NCBI GenBank assembly: GCA_965229335.1
Contig: OZ245874.1
Location: 806,001 to 870,000 of the forward strand
Reading direction: 5' to 3'
DNA length: 64,000 nucleotides
Origin: JAFKFH01 sp017307375
GTDB taxonomy: Bacteria; Pseudomonadota; Alphaproteobacteria; Ferrovibrionales; Ferrovibrionaceae
The translations under genes were made by a program, and so were the position numbers. Positions 16,359-24,318 of this stretch are shown here, piece by piece. The notes under the pieces were generated by a model. That model did not search any database. It saw only the letters and a program-made list of their open reading frames with translations, and was not told where the DNA came from. Each line of letters begins with the position of its first letter. Position 1 is the stretch's first letter.

Positions 16359-16841
16359 ATGTTGCCCGTGGATATCGACCGCCTGATGGACCTCGCCGTG
16401 AAGACGGCCAATCGCAGCCCCAACCGCCCGCGCAAGGTCGGCGCGGTGATCGTCGCGACCGACGGCGGCGAGATCGCCGCCTGCAACGACTATCCCCGCG
16501 GCGTCCGCGACCTGGAGGAACGGCATGAGGGGGATGGCCGGCTGATCTGGCAGGAACATGCCGAGCGGAACGCGATCTTTGCCGCTGCGCGCGAAGGGCG
16601 GCGCCTGGCCGGGGCGACGATCTTCTCGACCTATTTCCCCTGTGCCGACTGCGCGCGCGCCATCGTCCAGTCGGGCATCAGCAGGCTCTATACGCTGGAA
16701 CCGGATCTGGCCGACCCGGTCTGGGGCCGCGCCTTCGTCGCCTCGCGGGTGATTCTCGAGGAAGGCGGGGTCGAGATGAACTTCCTCGATCGCGACCCGG
16801 CCGAGATGCACGCCGCGACGATGGGGCTGCCGCGGGTATAG
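16359..16841 (+). CDS. Cytidine/deoxycytidylate deaminase family protein
   Basis: Zinc-dependent deaminase of up to 160 residues. The zinc site is visible as EHAERNAIFAAA (His and catalytic Glu at about 68-70) and FPCADCARAIVQSGI (two Cys ligands at about 96 and 99). The pattern fits dCMP/ComE-type deaminases, which convert a (deoxy)cytidylate or a similar base to its uracil form in the cytoplasm. ATG at 16359 is the longest start, but GAGG is almost on top of it. A GTG at 16368 would have better spacing, so the true N-terminus may be three residues shorter. It stands alone, divergent from a TetR gene. Confidence 0.78.
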   Translation: MLPVDIDRLMDLAVKTANRSPNRPRKVGAVIVATDGGEIAACNDYPRGVRDLEERHEGDGRLIWQEHAERNAIFAAAREGRRLAGATIFSTYFPCADCARAIVQSGISRLYTLEPDLADPVWGRAFVASRVILEEGGVEMNFLDRDPAEMHAATMGLPRV

Positions 16842-16855
16842 GATTCAGTGCCGAT

Positions 16856-16883
16856 CGTCACCCCGGCGAAGGCCGGGATGACG
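16856..16883. repeat. REP-like intergenic palindrome, copy 1
   Basis: Arms of 12 bp, CGTCACCCCGGC (16856-16867) and GCCGGGATGACG (16872-16883), are complementary except for one position, with a GAAG loop. The arm sequence recurs at 24266-24305. It lies between the convergent deaminase and amidohydrolase genes and could act as a transcription end or RNA-stability element. Similar palindromes are widespread between alphaproteobacterial genes. Confidence 0.65.
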
Positions 16884-16959
16884 ACGGCATTCGAGGTCTG
16901 CAGCGAAGCCTCGTGTCAGCGGCCCCGGGGGAATGCTCCCGGGGCGATCGGCGCCGTGG

Positions 16960-18186
16960 TTACAGTGCGTCCTTGAAGAACTTGCCGTCCTTGACCACGG
17001 CCTTCAGGAAGCGGTCGGGATCCTGCATGACGCCGAGGTCGCGCAAGGGGTCGCCGTCGACGACCAGCATGTCGGCGCGCGCGCCCGGCACGATGCGGCC
17101 GATCTCGCCCCGCATCTGCAGCAGGTCGGCGGCGATGGTGGTGGCGCCGCGGATCACCTCGATCGCCGGCTGGACCTCGCCGCGGATGGCGAATTCGCGC
17201 AGCTGATGCTTGTGCATCTGGCCGAGCAGGTCGGTGCCGTAGACGATCTTGACGCCCTTGCGGTGCGCCAGTTCCAGCGCACGGGTGCCGGCGTCGCGCA
17301 CGTCGAACACCTTGGCGTGCAGTTCGGCCGGCAGCCCGGCGGCAACCCCTTCGGTGGCCAGCGCGTGATAGGTCGACAGCGTCGGCACCAGATAGGCGCC
17401 GTGCTTGACGAACAGGTCGCAGCTCGATTCGTCGAGCAGGTTGCCGTGCTCGATCGAGCGGACGCCGTTCTCCAGCGCGCGGTTGATGGCGCGGGCGGTG
17501 TAGGCGTGGGCCATCACGTAGATTTCTGCGGCTTCGGCCTCCTCGACGGCGGCGCGGATTTCCTCGATCGAGAACTGCGTCGACGAAATCCGGTCGGTCG
17601 GCGAGGCGACGCCGCCCGAAACCATGATCTTGATCTGGTGGGCGCCCTTGCGGATCTCGGTCCGGCAGGCCCGGCGCACCTCGGCCACGCCGTCGCAGAC
17701 CACGCCGAGGCTGGCGCAGCACAGGCACTGGTCCAGATTGTTCTCGCCGCGGCCGCGCATGTCGCCATGGCCGCCGGTCTGCGACAGCGCATGGCCGGCA
17801 AAGCGGATGCGCGGGCCGCTGAAGAAGCCTTCCTCGACCGCGTCGGCCACGCCGAAATCGGCGCCGCCGGCATCGCGCACGGTGGTGAAGCCGCGGCCGA
17901 TCATGCCTTCCAGGATGTCGCTGGCCCGCGCCGAGACGTAGAACGGCGACCAGTGGCGCATCGCGGCGAAATCGGCGGTGCCGGCGATGACATGGACATG
18001 GCCGTCGATCAGCCCGGGCATCAGCGTCCGGCCCTTGAGGTCGACGACGCGGACTTCGCCCGCCGCCTTGATCGGAGCATCCGAGACTTCGGCGATGCGC
18101 CCGGCCTTGACCAGCACATGCGCATTGGTCTGGGTGCCGGCCTCGGGGTCGAGCAGTAGGGCGTTGGCGAACAGGGTATCGGTCAT
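16960..18186 (-). CDS. Imidazolonepropionase-like amidohydrolase A (peptidase M38 type)
   Basis: Protein of 408 residues in the amidohydrolase (TIM-barrel metal hydrolase) superfamily. Motifs: LMPGLIDGHVHV (first metal-binding HxH) near 57-65, HGD and a KIMVSGGVASPTD stretch carrying the likely carboxylated Lys, MAHAYT, IEHGNLLD and YGTDLLG (metal Asp). Relatives include prolidase-like dipeptidases and other cyclic or amide bond hydrolases. A paralogue of very similar layout is encoded at 27715-28950. This is the last gene of a long leftward operon, 14 bp after a polyamine-type permease gene, so its substrate is probably something those importers bring in (inference). ATG 18186 starts the conserved N-terminus. 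Confidence 0.82.
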   Translation of the reverse strand: MTDTLFANALLLDPEAGTQTNAHVLVKAGRIAEVSDAPIKAAGEVRVVDLKGRTLMPGLIDGHVHVIAGTADFAAMRHWSPFYVSARASDILEGMIGRGFTTVRDAGGADFGVADAVEEGFFSGPRIRFAGHALSQTGGHGDMRGRGENNLDQCLCCASLGVVCDGVAEVRRACRTEIRKGAHQIKIMVSGGVASPTDRISSTQFSIEEIRAAVEEAEAAEIYVMAHAYTARAINRALENGVRSIEHGNLLDESSCDLFVKHGAYLVPTLSTYHALATEGVAAGLPAELHAKVFDVRDAGTRALELAHRKGVKIVYGTDLLGQMHKHQLREFAIRGEVQPAIEVIRGATTIAADLLQMRGEIGRIVPGARADMLVVDGDPLRDLGVMQDPDRFLKAVVKDGKFFKDAL

Positions 18187-18200
18187 CTCGTGGACTCCGG

Positions 18201-19049
18201 TCAGACGCGGTAGCGTCGGGCGACGATCAGGTTGGCGGCGGCGGTCAGGGTCAGGGTCACCGCCATCAGGACGAAGGAAAGCGCGCCGCCGAACGGCCAG
18301 TTCGACTGCTGCAGGATTTCGTTGGCGACCACCGGAGCCATCATCTGGAAGCTGGGGCCGCCCAGCAGCACCGGCGTCGCATAGGCATTCATCGCCAGGA
18401 TGAAGCACAGTACCCCGGCGGCGAGCACGCCGGGCACGGCCTGGGGCAGGGTCACCAGCCACCAGGTGGCGAAGGGACGGGCGCCCAGGCTCAGCGCCGC
18501 TTCCTCGGGTGCCGGGTCGATGCCTTCCAGCACGCTTTGCAGGGTCAGCACGACGAAGGGCAGGTTGACGGCGACGATGCCGATGATCACCGCCGTGGTC
18601 GTGTACATGATCTCGATCGGCGTCGCGATCAGCCCGAGCCCGCCGAGGATCGCGTTGATCACGCCCTTCTGGCCGAAGGCGACCATCCAGCCGGCGGCAC
18701 GCACCGCATTGCCGACGAAGAGGGGCAGCACCACGGCCAGGATCAGCAGGCTCTTGAACCGCGTGCGGGTGCGGGCGAGGAACAGCGCGGCCGGAAAACC
18801 GGCAACCAGGCAGATCACCGTCACCAGCAGCGACACCCACAAGGTGGTGCCGAGCACGGCGAGATAGTAGGGATCGGTGAAGAACTTGATGTAGTTCGCA
18901 GCCGTCACCGCCTCGACCATGAATTCGCCGGGCACGAAGCGGTTCAGGCTGTAGCGGAACAGAAGCACCAGCGGGGCGACCAGCGTCGCCACCACCAGCA
19001 GGGTCGCAGGCGCGAGGAGCGCCGCGGCGGAAAGACCGCGTCGGGTCAT
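18201..19049 (-). CDS. Polyamine/iron-type ABC transporter permease (PotB-like)
   Basis: Inner-membrane permease of 282 residues with about six hydrophobic helices. The EAA loop that contacts the ATPase is readable as EEAALSLGARPFATWWLVTLPQAVPG near 205-230. It fits the PotB/SfuB-type class of importers for spermidine/putrescine and similar cations or opines. Its partners in the same operon are the binding protein (32 bp upstream), the ATPase and the second permease. The gene order amidohydrolase-permease-binding protein-ATPase-permease on one strand argues for one transcript. Confidence 0.85.
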   Translation of the reverse strand: MTRRGLSAAALLAPATLLVVATLVAPLVLLFRYSLNRFVPGEFMVEAVTAANYIKFFTDPYYLAVLGTTLWVSLLVTVICLVAGFPAALFLARTRTRFKSLLILAVVLPLFVGNAVRAAGWMVAFGQKGVINAILGGLGLIATPIEIMYTTTAVIIGIVAVNLPFVVLTLQSVLEGIDPAPEEAALSLGARPFATWWLVTLPQAVPGVLAAGVLCFILAMNAYATPVLLGGPSFQMMAPVVANEILQQSNWPFGGALSFVLMAVTLTLTAAANLIVARRYRV

Positions 19050-19080
19050 GACGTCACGCTCCTCGCGCCTGCCCGGTCCA

Positions 19081-20115
19081 TCAGGCCTTGAACACCTTGT
19101 CCCACCACTCGCGCAGCTGGGCGTCGTTCTTGGCGAGATATTCCTGGTCCTGCAGCATGAACTTCGCCTGCACGTCGGCGGGGAAATTGATCCGCTCGGA
19201 GATCTCCTTGGGCAGGGTGACGTTGTCGACCGTGGGGTTGTAGCCCATGGCGCGCGCGAACTGGAACTGCGGCACCGTGTCCATCAGGGCGTTCAGATAG
19301 GCGTAGGCATTGTCCTTGTTCTTGGCGTTCTTCGCCATCACCATCTCGGAGATGTAGAGGACGATGCCTTCCTTCGGGTCGGCGATCTCGACCGGGATGC
19401 CGGCGTTCTGCCACATCACGCCGCGCGCCTTCCACATGATGCAGATCCAGACCTCTTCGTTCTTCAGCGCCTGGGCCATCGCCTCGTTGGTCGGGTAGAT
19501 CTTGACGCCCTGCTTCTTCAGCTCGAGCAGCTTGGCCTTGCCGGGCTCGTAGTCCGACATGCTGCCGCCGTTGACCAGCGCCGCCGATTCGATGGTCGTC
19601 TGGTACTGGATGTCGATCACGCCGACCTTGCCGGCATATTCGGGCTTCCACAGGTCCGCGTAGGAGGTCGGCTTGGTCTTGATCTTGTCCGGGTTATAGA
19701 GGATCACCCGGCCGGTATAGATGTGGGGCACCGAATAGGGGGTCTTCAGCTTGGGCAGCATGTGGCCGATGTTGGCCAGCTTCTTCGTGTCCAGTTCCTG
19801 CAGCGCCCCGGCCTTGTACATCTCGTAGGCGCCCGAGGCGGTGAGGGCGGCGATGTCGATGCTGCCGCGCGGCAGGCGGCGTTCGGCCAGCAGCTTGGTC
19901 TTGCGCGGCACGTCGTTGCCGGTGTCGTAGACCACCTCGATGCCCATCGGCTTCAGGATCGGCTGCGCGATGTTCTGGTCCAGCAGGTTCTGGTAGTCGC
20001 CGCCCCAGGTGCCAACGATCACCTGGCCCGCCGCACTGGCCGGCCTGATGCCGGAAAGGCCGAGGCCGGTGGCCGCGCCGAGGCCGATACCGAACTGGCG
20101 CCTGTTCATGGTCAT
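19081..20115 (-). CDS. Polyamine-type ABC transporter substrate-binding protein (PotD-like)
   Basis: Periplasmic binding protein of 344 residues with a twin-arginine-like signal (NRRQFGIGLGAATGLGLSG, cleavage after about ASA at residue 28). The mature part starts VIVGTWGGDYQNLL, typical of family 1 extracellular binding proteins of the spermidine/putrescine class. ATG at 20115 is preferred over 20121, because the GGGAG ribosome site touches the first ATG but lies six bases from the second. Ligand is not predictable by eye: polyamine, opine or a small peptide are options. It sits between the ATPase and PotB-like permease genes. Confidence 0.85.
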   Translation of the reverse strand: MTMNRRQFGIGLGAATGLGLSGIRPASAAGQVIVGTWGGDYQNLLDQNIAQPILKPMGIEVVYDTGNDVPRKTKLLAERRLPRGSIDIAALTASGAYEMYKAGALQELDTKKLANIGHMLPKLKTPYSVPHIYTGRVILYNPDKIKTKPTSYADLWKPEYAGKVGVIDIQYQTTIESAALVNGGSMSDYEPGKAKLLELKKQGVKIYPTNEAMAQALKNEEVWICIMWKARGVMWQNAGIPVEIADPKEGIVLYISEMVMAKNAKNKDNAYAYLNALMDTVPQFQFARAMGYNPTVDNVTLPKEISERINFPADVQAKFMLQDQEYLAKNDAQLREWWDKVFKA

Positions 20116-20156
20116 GCTCATCTCCCGTAGTCTCCCTGTTGATGATGACGAAGCTT

Positions 20157-21185
20157 CTAGTCGCTGAGCCCGACCAGCGCGGCCGGGGGAACGGTCAGGG
20201 CGATGCGGTCGCCGCGGCTGCGGCCGGCATCGACGGTCTCATGCACGAAGAGGAAGTCGCCGCCGTCGAGGCGCACCGACAGTTCGGTCGCGGCGCCGAG
20301 ATAGGTGACGTCCTCGACGGTGCCGGATGCCTCGTTCGGGCCGCCCGTGCCCACCTGGATCGCCTCCGGCCGCAGCATCAGGGTGCCGGCCGCGCCGAGG
20401 TCGTGGTCGGCCCGCAATTGCCAGCCTGCCTTGGTGACGAAGCCCGAGCCGGTGGCGCGGCCGTCGAGGAAGTTCGAGCGGCCGACGAAACCGGCGACGA
20501 AGCGGTTGGCCGGCCGCTGGTACAGGGCCCGCGGGCTGCCGGTCTGCTGGACCAGTCCGCCGCTCATGACGACGAGGCGGTCGCCCATCGTCATCGCCTC
20601 CTCCTGGTCATGGGTGACCATGATCGTGGTCAGGCCCAGCGACTGCTGCAGCCGGCGGATCTCGACCCGCACGTCCTGGCGCAGTTTCGCGTCGAGGTTG
20701 GACAGCGGCTCGTCGAGCAGCAGCACGTCCGGTTCGATCACCAGCGCGCGGGCGAGGGCCACGCGCTGCTGCTGGCCGCCCGACATCTGCCGCGGCAGAC
20801 GCTGGGCCAGGGCGCCGAGCTGGACCATTTCCAGCGCGCTGGCGACGCGCCGGGCGATGTCGGCCTCGGCCACCTTGCGCCGGCGCAGGCCGAAGGCGAC
20901 GTTCTCGAACACGGTCAGGTGCGGGAACAGCGCATAATTCTGGAAGACCAGCCCGACATTGCGGCGGTAGGGCGGGTCGTTGGTCACGTCGCGCGCGCCG
21001 ATGCGGATGGTGCCCGACGTCGCCTCGATGAAACCCGCGATCATGCGCAGCGTGGTGGTCTTGCCGCAGCCTGACGGGCCGAGCAGGACGACGAGTTCGC
21101 CCTGGGCGACGTCGAGGTCGACGCGGGCGACGGCCACGGCATCGCCGTAGTGCTTGGAAACGGCTTCGAGCGTAACGGTCGACAT
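20157..21185 (-). CDS. Polyamine-type ABC transporter ATPase (PotA-like)
   Basis: ATPase of 342 residues. Walker A GPSGCGKTT is at about 36-44, the signature MSGGQQQRVALARAL near 137, Walker B VLLLDEPLSNLDAKL near 157, and the switch His in MVTHDQEEAM. A C-terminal TOBE-like regulatory domain (about 240-342; MLRPEAIQVG, TELSVRLDGGD) is typical of PotA/FbpC/UgpC. It powers the importer formed with the flanking permeases. Four bases separate it from the preceding permease gene, and its own ribosome site is weak, so coupled translation is likely. Confidence 0.9.
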   Translation of the reverse strand: MSTVTLEAVSKHYGDAVAVARVDLDVAQGELVVLLGPSGCGKTTTLRMIAGFIEATSGTIRIGARDVTNDPPYRRNVGLVFQNYALFPHLTVFENVAFGLRRRKVAEADIARRVASALEMVQLGALAQRLPRQMSGGQQQRVALARALVIEPDVLLLDEPLSNLDAKLRQDVRVEIRRLQQSLGLTTIMVTHDQEEAMTMGDRLVVMSGGLVQQTGSPRALYQRPANRFVAGFVGRSNFLDGRATGSGFVTKAGWQLRADHDLGAAGTLMLRPEAIQVGTGGPNEASGTVEDVTYLGAATELSVRLDGGDFLFVHETVDAGRSRGDRIALTVPPAALVGLSD

Positions 21186-21189
21186 CGGC

Positions 21190-22014
21190 TTACACCACGC
21201 GGGACAGGCTGACGAAACGGTCGGTGATCAGAAGGCCGGCGGCGATCACCAGGATCTGCATGGCCGAGACCGCCGCGATCGTCGGGTCGATCTTCCAGGC
21301 CAGGTACTGCAGGATCGCGATCGGCAGGGTGGTCTGGCCCGGCGCGATCAGGAACAGCGAGATTTCCAGGTTGCCGAACGAGGTGACGAAGCCGAACAGC
21401 CCGGCGGCGACGATGCCCGGCCAGATCAGCGGCAACGTCACCTTGAACACCACGGTCGCCGGCCGCGCGCCCAGGCTGGCCGCCGCCTCCTCGATGGCCG
21501 GGTTGACCCCGATCAGATTGGCGGTGACGAGGCGCACGCACCACGGAATGGTGATCAGCACATGGGCAAGCGACAGCCCGACGACCGAGCCGACCGCCGG
21601 CAGGTCGGTGGCGATCTCGATCTCGACGAACAGGACATAAAGGCTGGTGCCGATCACGATCGCCGGCACCACCAGCGGCGCCAGCAGCAGCTGCAGGATC
21701 GCCTGCCGGCCGCGGAATTCGAGCCGGGTCAGGGCCAGGCTTGCCGGCACCGAGACCAGCAGGCCCAGCACGGTCGCCAGCACCGCGACCTGCAAGCTGG
21801 TCAGGAACCCGGCGATGAACTGCTGCTGGCCGAGCAGGCCCTGGTACCAGCGCAGCGAATAGCCGTCGGGCGGGAAGGTCAGGATCTCGTTCGAGAACAG
21901 CGACAGCCACAGCACCAGCAGGATCGGCAGCACCATGAAGACGAAGCCGCCGGCGACGGCGAGGTTGTAGACGGCCCGCCCGGCCCGCTCGCCCGCATTC
22001 CGCCCGCGCACCAT
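21190..22014 (-). CDS. Polyamine-type ABC transporter permease (PotC-like)
   Basis: Permease of 274 residues with about six membrane helices and an EAA loop, IEEAAASLGARPATVVFKVTLPLIWPGI, near 185-212. With the PotB-like protein it forms the heterodimeric channel of the polyamine-type importer. ATG at 22014 lies one base after the stop of the GAF gene, tying the transporter to that gene and, through it, to the upstream branched-chain-type importer genes. Confidence 0.87.
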   Translation of the reverse strand: MVRGRNAGERAGRAVYNLAVAGGFVFMVLPILLVLWLSLFSNEILTFPPDGYSLRWYQGLLGQQQFIAGFLTSLQVAVLATVLGLLVSVPASLALTRLEFRGRQAILQLLLAPLVVPAIVIGTSLYVLFVEIEIATDLPAVGSVVGLSLAHVLITIPWCVRLVTANLIGVNPAIEEAAASLGARPATVVFKVTLPLIWPGIVAAGLFGFVTSFGNLEISLFLIAPGQTTLPIAILQYLAWKIDPTIAAVSAMQILVIAAGLLITDRFVSLSRVV

Positions 22015-22015
22015 G

Positions 22016-22495
22016 TCAGCGCTGCCGCCGGGCTTCGAGGAAGGCCGGGATCAGCAGCGGCGCCAGCCGCGCCACCACCGGCACATGCGCCTCGGTGTAG
22101 TGATGCGCCCGATCCAGCAGGTTCATCGTGCCGATGCAGGCGCCGTCGTAGAGCACGGGAATGTTGATGACCGAGCCGAGCCCCATGCCCTTGATCTGGG
22201 CATGGTCGGGAAAGGCCCAGCGGATCGCCTCGTCGTCGCGCCCCAGATAGGGTTGGCGCCCCTTGAGCACATGATCGCCCCAGGGCGTCGGCCCCATGCG
22301 CTTGCGCCCGGCCACCGCGTATTCCTGCGGCTGGTTCGAATAGACCCGGGCCACCTCGTCGCCGTCGACGTAGAGCAGCGTGAACAGCCGGTGGCCGACC
22401 AGGTCGCGGGTCGCGGCCTCGAGGCCCTGATAGAGGCGCCCGGGCTGGCCGGGTTCGGCAAGCAGGGCGGACAGCGTGAGCAGCGGATCGGTCAT
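22016..22495 (-). CDS. Small GAF-domain protein
   Basis: Protein of 159 residues that is almost entirely one GAF domain (DLVGHRLFTLLYVDGDEVARVYSN, GDHVLKGRQPYLGRDDEAIRWAFPDHAQIKGMGLGSVINIPVLYDGACIGTMNLLD). It has no output domain and no membrane segment, so it is a stand-alone cytoplasmic ligand-binding protein or a small catabolic factor. It is translationally coupled on both sides, with a 4-bp overlap with the LivM-type gene and 1 bp before the PotC-like gene. Its position between two importers suggests it senses or handles the imported compound (inference). Confidence 0.8.
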   Translation of the reverse strand: MTDPLLTLSALLAEPGQPGRLYQGLEAATRDLVGHRLFTLLYVDGDEVARVYSNQPQEYAVAGRKRMGPTPWGDHVLKGRQPYLGRDDEAIRWAFPDHAQIKGMGLGSVINIPVLYDGACIGTMNLLDRAHHYTEAHVPVVARLAPLLIPAFLEARRQR

Positions 22496-23394
22496 GGGAC
22501 TCTCGGGGCAGGGGGGATGCGTTCGGGCAACAGGCCTTGCGGCCGCAGATGCAGCACCAGGATCAGCGCCAGCCCGACCATGATTTCGCGCAGCGCGGCG
22601 TGCTGCAGCGGGCTGAGGCCGGGCATGAGGGCGGCCATGAACCGCGTGGCTTCCAGGAAGGCGACGACCGCATAGCCGCCGATCAGCGCGCCGAGCGGGC
22701 GGCCGACGCCGCCGGCGGTGACGCCGAGGAAGATGTAGATCGTGATCAGCGGCTGGAAATGGTCCGGCGATACGTAGGAGGCGTAGTGGGCGTAGAGCGC
22801 GCCGGCCAGCGCGGCGATCGCGGCCGACAGCGCGAAGGCTTCGAACTTGAAGCGCAGCACCCGCTTGCCGGCGAACGAGGCCAGTTCCTGATCCTCGCGG
22901 ATCGCGCGCAGCGCGCGGCCATAGGGCGACAGGTCCAGCCGGCGCAGCCCGAACCAGACGACGGCGACGACGGCGGCGACGAGGCCGAGATAGAACAGGT
23001 TGAACCCGGCGGTGCCAAGCTCGGCCTTGAGCGGCGCCTGGATGCCGGAAATGCCGTCCGCCCCCCTGGTCAGCCAGCGCTCGTTCAGCGCGACCAGCCG
23101 CACGACCTCGGCAAAGCCGAGGGTGACGATCGCGAGATAGTCGTCGCGCAGCCGCAGCGTGCAGAAGGTGACGAGCAGCCCGGCGGCGAGGCCGACGACG
23201 ATCGCGGCGCCCCAGCCGATCACCAGCGGCGCGCCGGCCCCGGTCACCAGCGCCGAGGCATAGGCGCCGACGGCAAAGAAGCCGGCAAGGCCCAGATTGA
23301 CCATGCCCGCCCCGCCCCAGATCAGGTTCAGGCTGAGCGAAAGCAGCGCGTAGATGCCGCCGAGGGTCAGGGTGAACAGGATGTAGGACAGCAT
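22492..23394 (-). CDS. livM: Branched-chain amino acid-type ABC permease (LivM)
   Basis: Permease of 300 residues with multiple hydrophobic helices and family marks GLAGFFAVGAYASAL near the N-terminus and GRALRAIREDQELASFAGKRVLRFKFEAFALSAAIAALAGALYAHY in the middle. With LivH it forms the channel of a HAAT-family importer, whose substrates include branched-chain amino acids, amides, urea and aromatic acids. Start and stop overlap the LivH-type and GAF genes by 1 and 4 bp. Confidence 0.9.
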   Translation of the reverse strand: MLSYILFTLTLGGIYALLSLSLNLIWGGAGMVNLGLAGFFAVGAYASALVTGAGAPLVIGWGAAIVVGLAAGLLVTFCTLRLRDDYLAIVTLGFAEVVRLVALNERWLTRGADGISGIQAPLKAELGTAGFNLFYLGLVAAVVAVVWFGLRRLDLSPYGRALRAIREDQELASFAGKRVLRFKFEAFALSAAIAALAGALYAHYASYVSPDHFQPLITIYIFLGVTAGGVGRPLGALIGGYAVVAFLEATRFMAALMPGLSPLQHAALREIMVGLALILVLHLRPQGLLPERIPPAPRVP

Positions 23395-24260
23395 CAGACC
23401 GCCCTTTCGCCGAGCAGGCCGCGCGGCCGGAAGGTGAGAATCAGCAGGATCGCGGCAAAGCCGATGGCGCTGCGATAGGTCGCAGGGATCGCCAGCATCG
23501 CCACTTCCTCGGCCAGGCCGATCGACAAGGCGCCGACCACCGCCCCGGGGATCGACCCGAGACCGCCCAGCACCGCGGCCGCAAACACCGACAGCAGCAC
23601 GCGATAGCCGGTCAGCGGATCGATCGCGGTATCGAGGCCGAGCAGCACGCCCCCGCCGCCGGCGAGGCCGGCGCCGAGGAAGACGGCGACCATCGCCACC
23701 CGCCGCGGGCTGATGCCCTTCAGCCGGGCGAGGTCCGGGTTGTCGGCCACCGCGCGCATCGCGCGGCCCAGCCGGGCAAAGCGCAGGAACAGGAACAGCA
23801 CGGCCATGACGACGGCGGCCAGCAGGAAGGTCTCGACCGCCTGCGGTCCGATGCGCAGCCCGGCGATGCGGAAGTCGGGCCGCAGCGGCAGGTCGTAGCC
23901 GCGCAGGTCGTTGCCGAAGCCAAAGCGCAGCATGTTCTCGACCACCAGATTGGCGGCGATCGAGGCGATGGCGACGGTCAGCGCGCCGGACGGCCGCAGG
24001 CGGGCCAGCGCCGCTTCCTCGACCGCGACGCCGACCAGGCCCGCCGCGGCGAAGGCGACGACCAGCGCCGGCAGGGCGCCGACGCCGAGCCAGGTGTTGG
24101 CCACCCAGCCGGCCAGCGCCCCGGTCGAGATATAGGCCGCGATCGCGAAGTTCGGATAGCGCAGCACGGCGAAGATCATCGTGAAGCCGACGGCCGGCAC
24201 CGCCAGCAACGCGCCGTTCATGATGCCGTTCAGCACGGCCTGGGCGAAGGCCGACATCAT
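23394..24260 (-). CDS. livH: Branched-chain amino acid-type ABC permease (LivH)
   Basis: Permease of 288 residues; the N-terminus NGIMNGALLAVPAVGFTMIFAVLRYPNFA and the GRAMRAVADNPDLARLKGISPRRVAM loop mark the LivH family. It pairs with LivM, whose start overlaps its stop by 1 bp. A 58-bp gap containing a REP-like palindrome separates it from the binding-protein gene upstream, unlike the tight spacing elsewhere in the operon. Confidence 0.9.
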   Translation of the reverse strand: MMSAFAQAVLNGIMNGALLAVPAVGFTMIFAVLRYPNFAIAAYISTGALAGWVANTWLGVGALPALVVAFAAAGLVGVAVEEAALARLRPSGALTVAIASIAANLVVENMLRFGFGNDLRGYDLPLRPDFRIAGLRIGPQAVETFLLAAVVMAVLFLFLRFARLGRAMRAVADNPDLARLKGISPRRVAMVAVFLGAGLAGGGGVLLGLDTAIDPLTGYRVLLSVFAAAVLGGLGSIPGAVVGALSIGLAEEVAMLAIPATYRSAIGFAAILLILTFRPRGLLGERAV

Positions 24261-24265
24261 GCCGT

Positions 24266-24305
24266 CGTCATCCCGGACGAGACCGGGCCGGGATCCGGGA
24301 TGACG
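24266..24305. repeat. REP-like intergenic palindrome, copy 2, between livK- and livH-type genes
   Basis: Perfect 12-bp arms CGTCATCCCGGA (24266-24277) and TCCGGGATGACG (24294-24305) flank a 16-base GC-rich loop. The outer arm matches the copy at 16856-16883. It sits inside an operon just after the binding-protein gene, where such hairpins often protect the upstream mRNA and lower expression of the membrane genes. Confidence 0.7.
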
Positions 24306-24318
24306 ATTGGCCCGCCCA

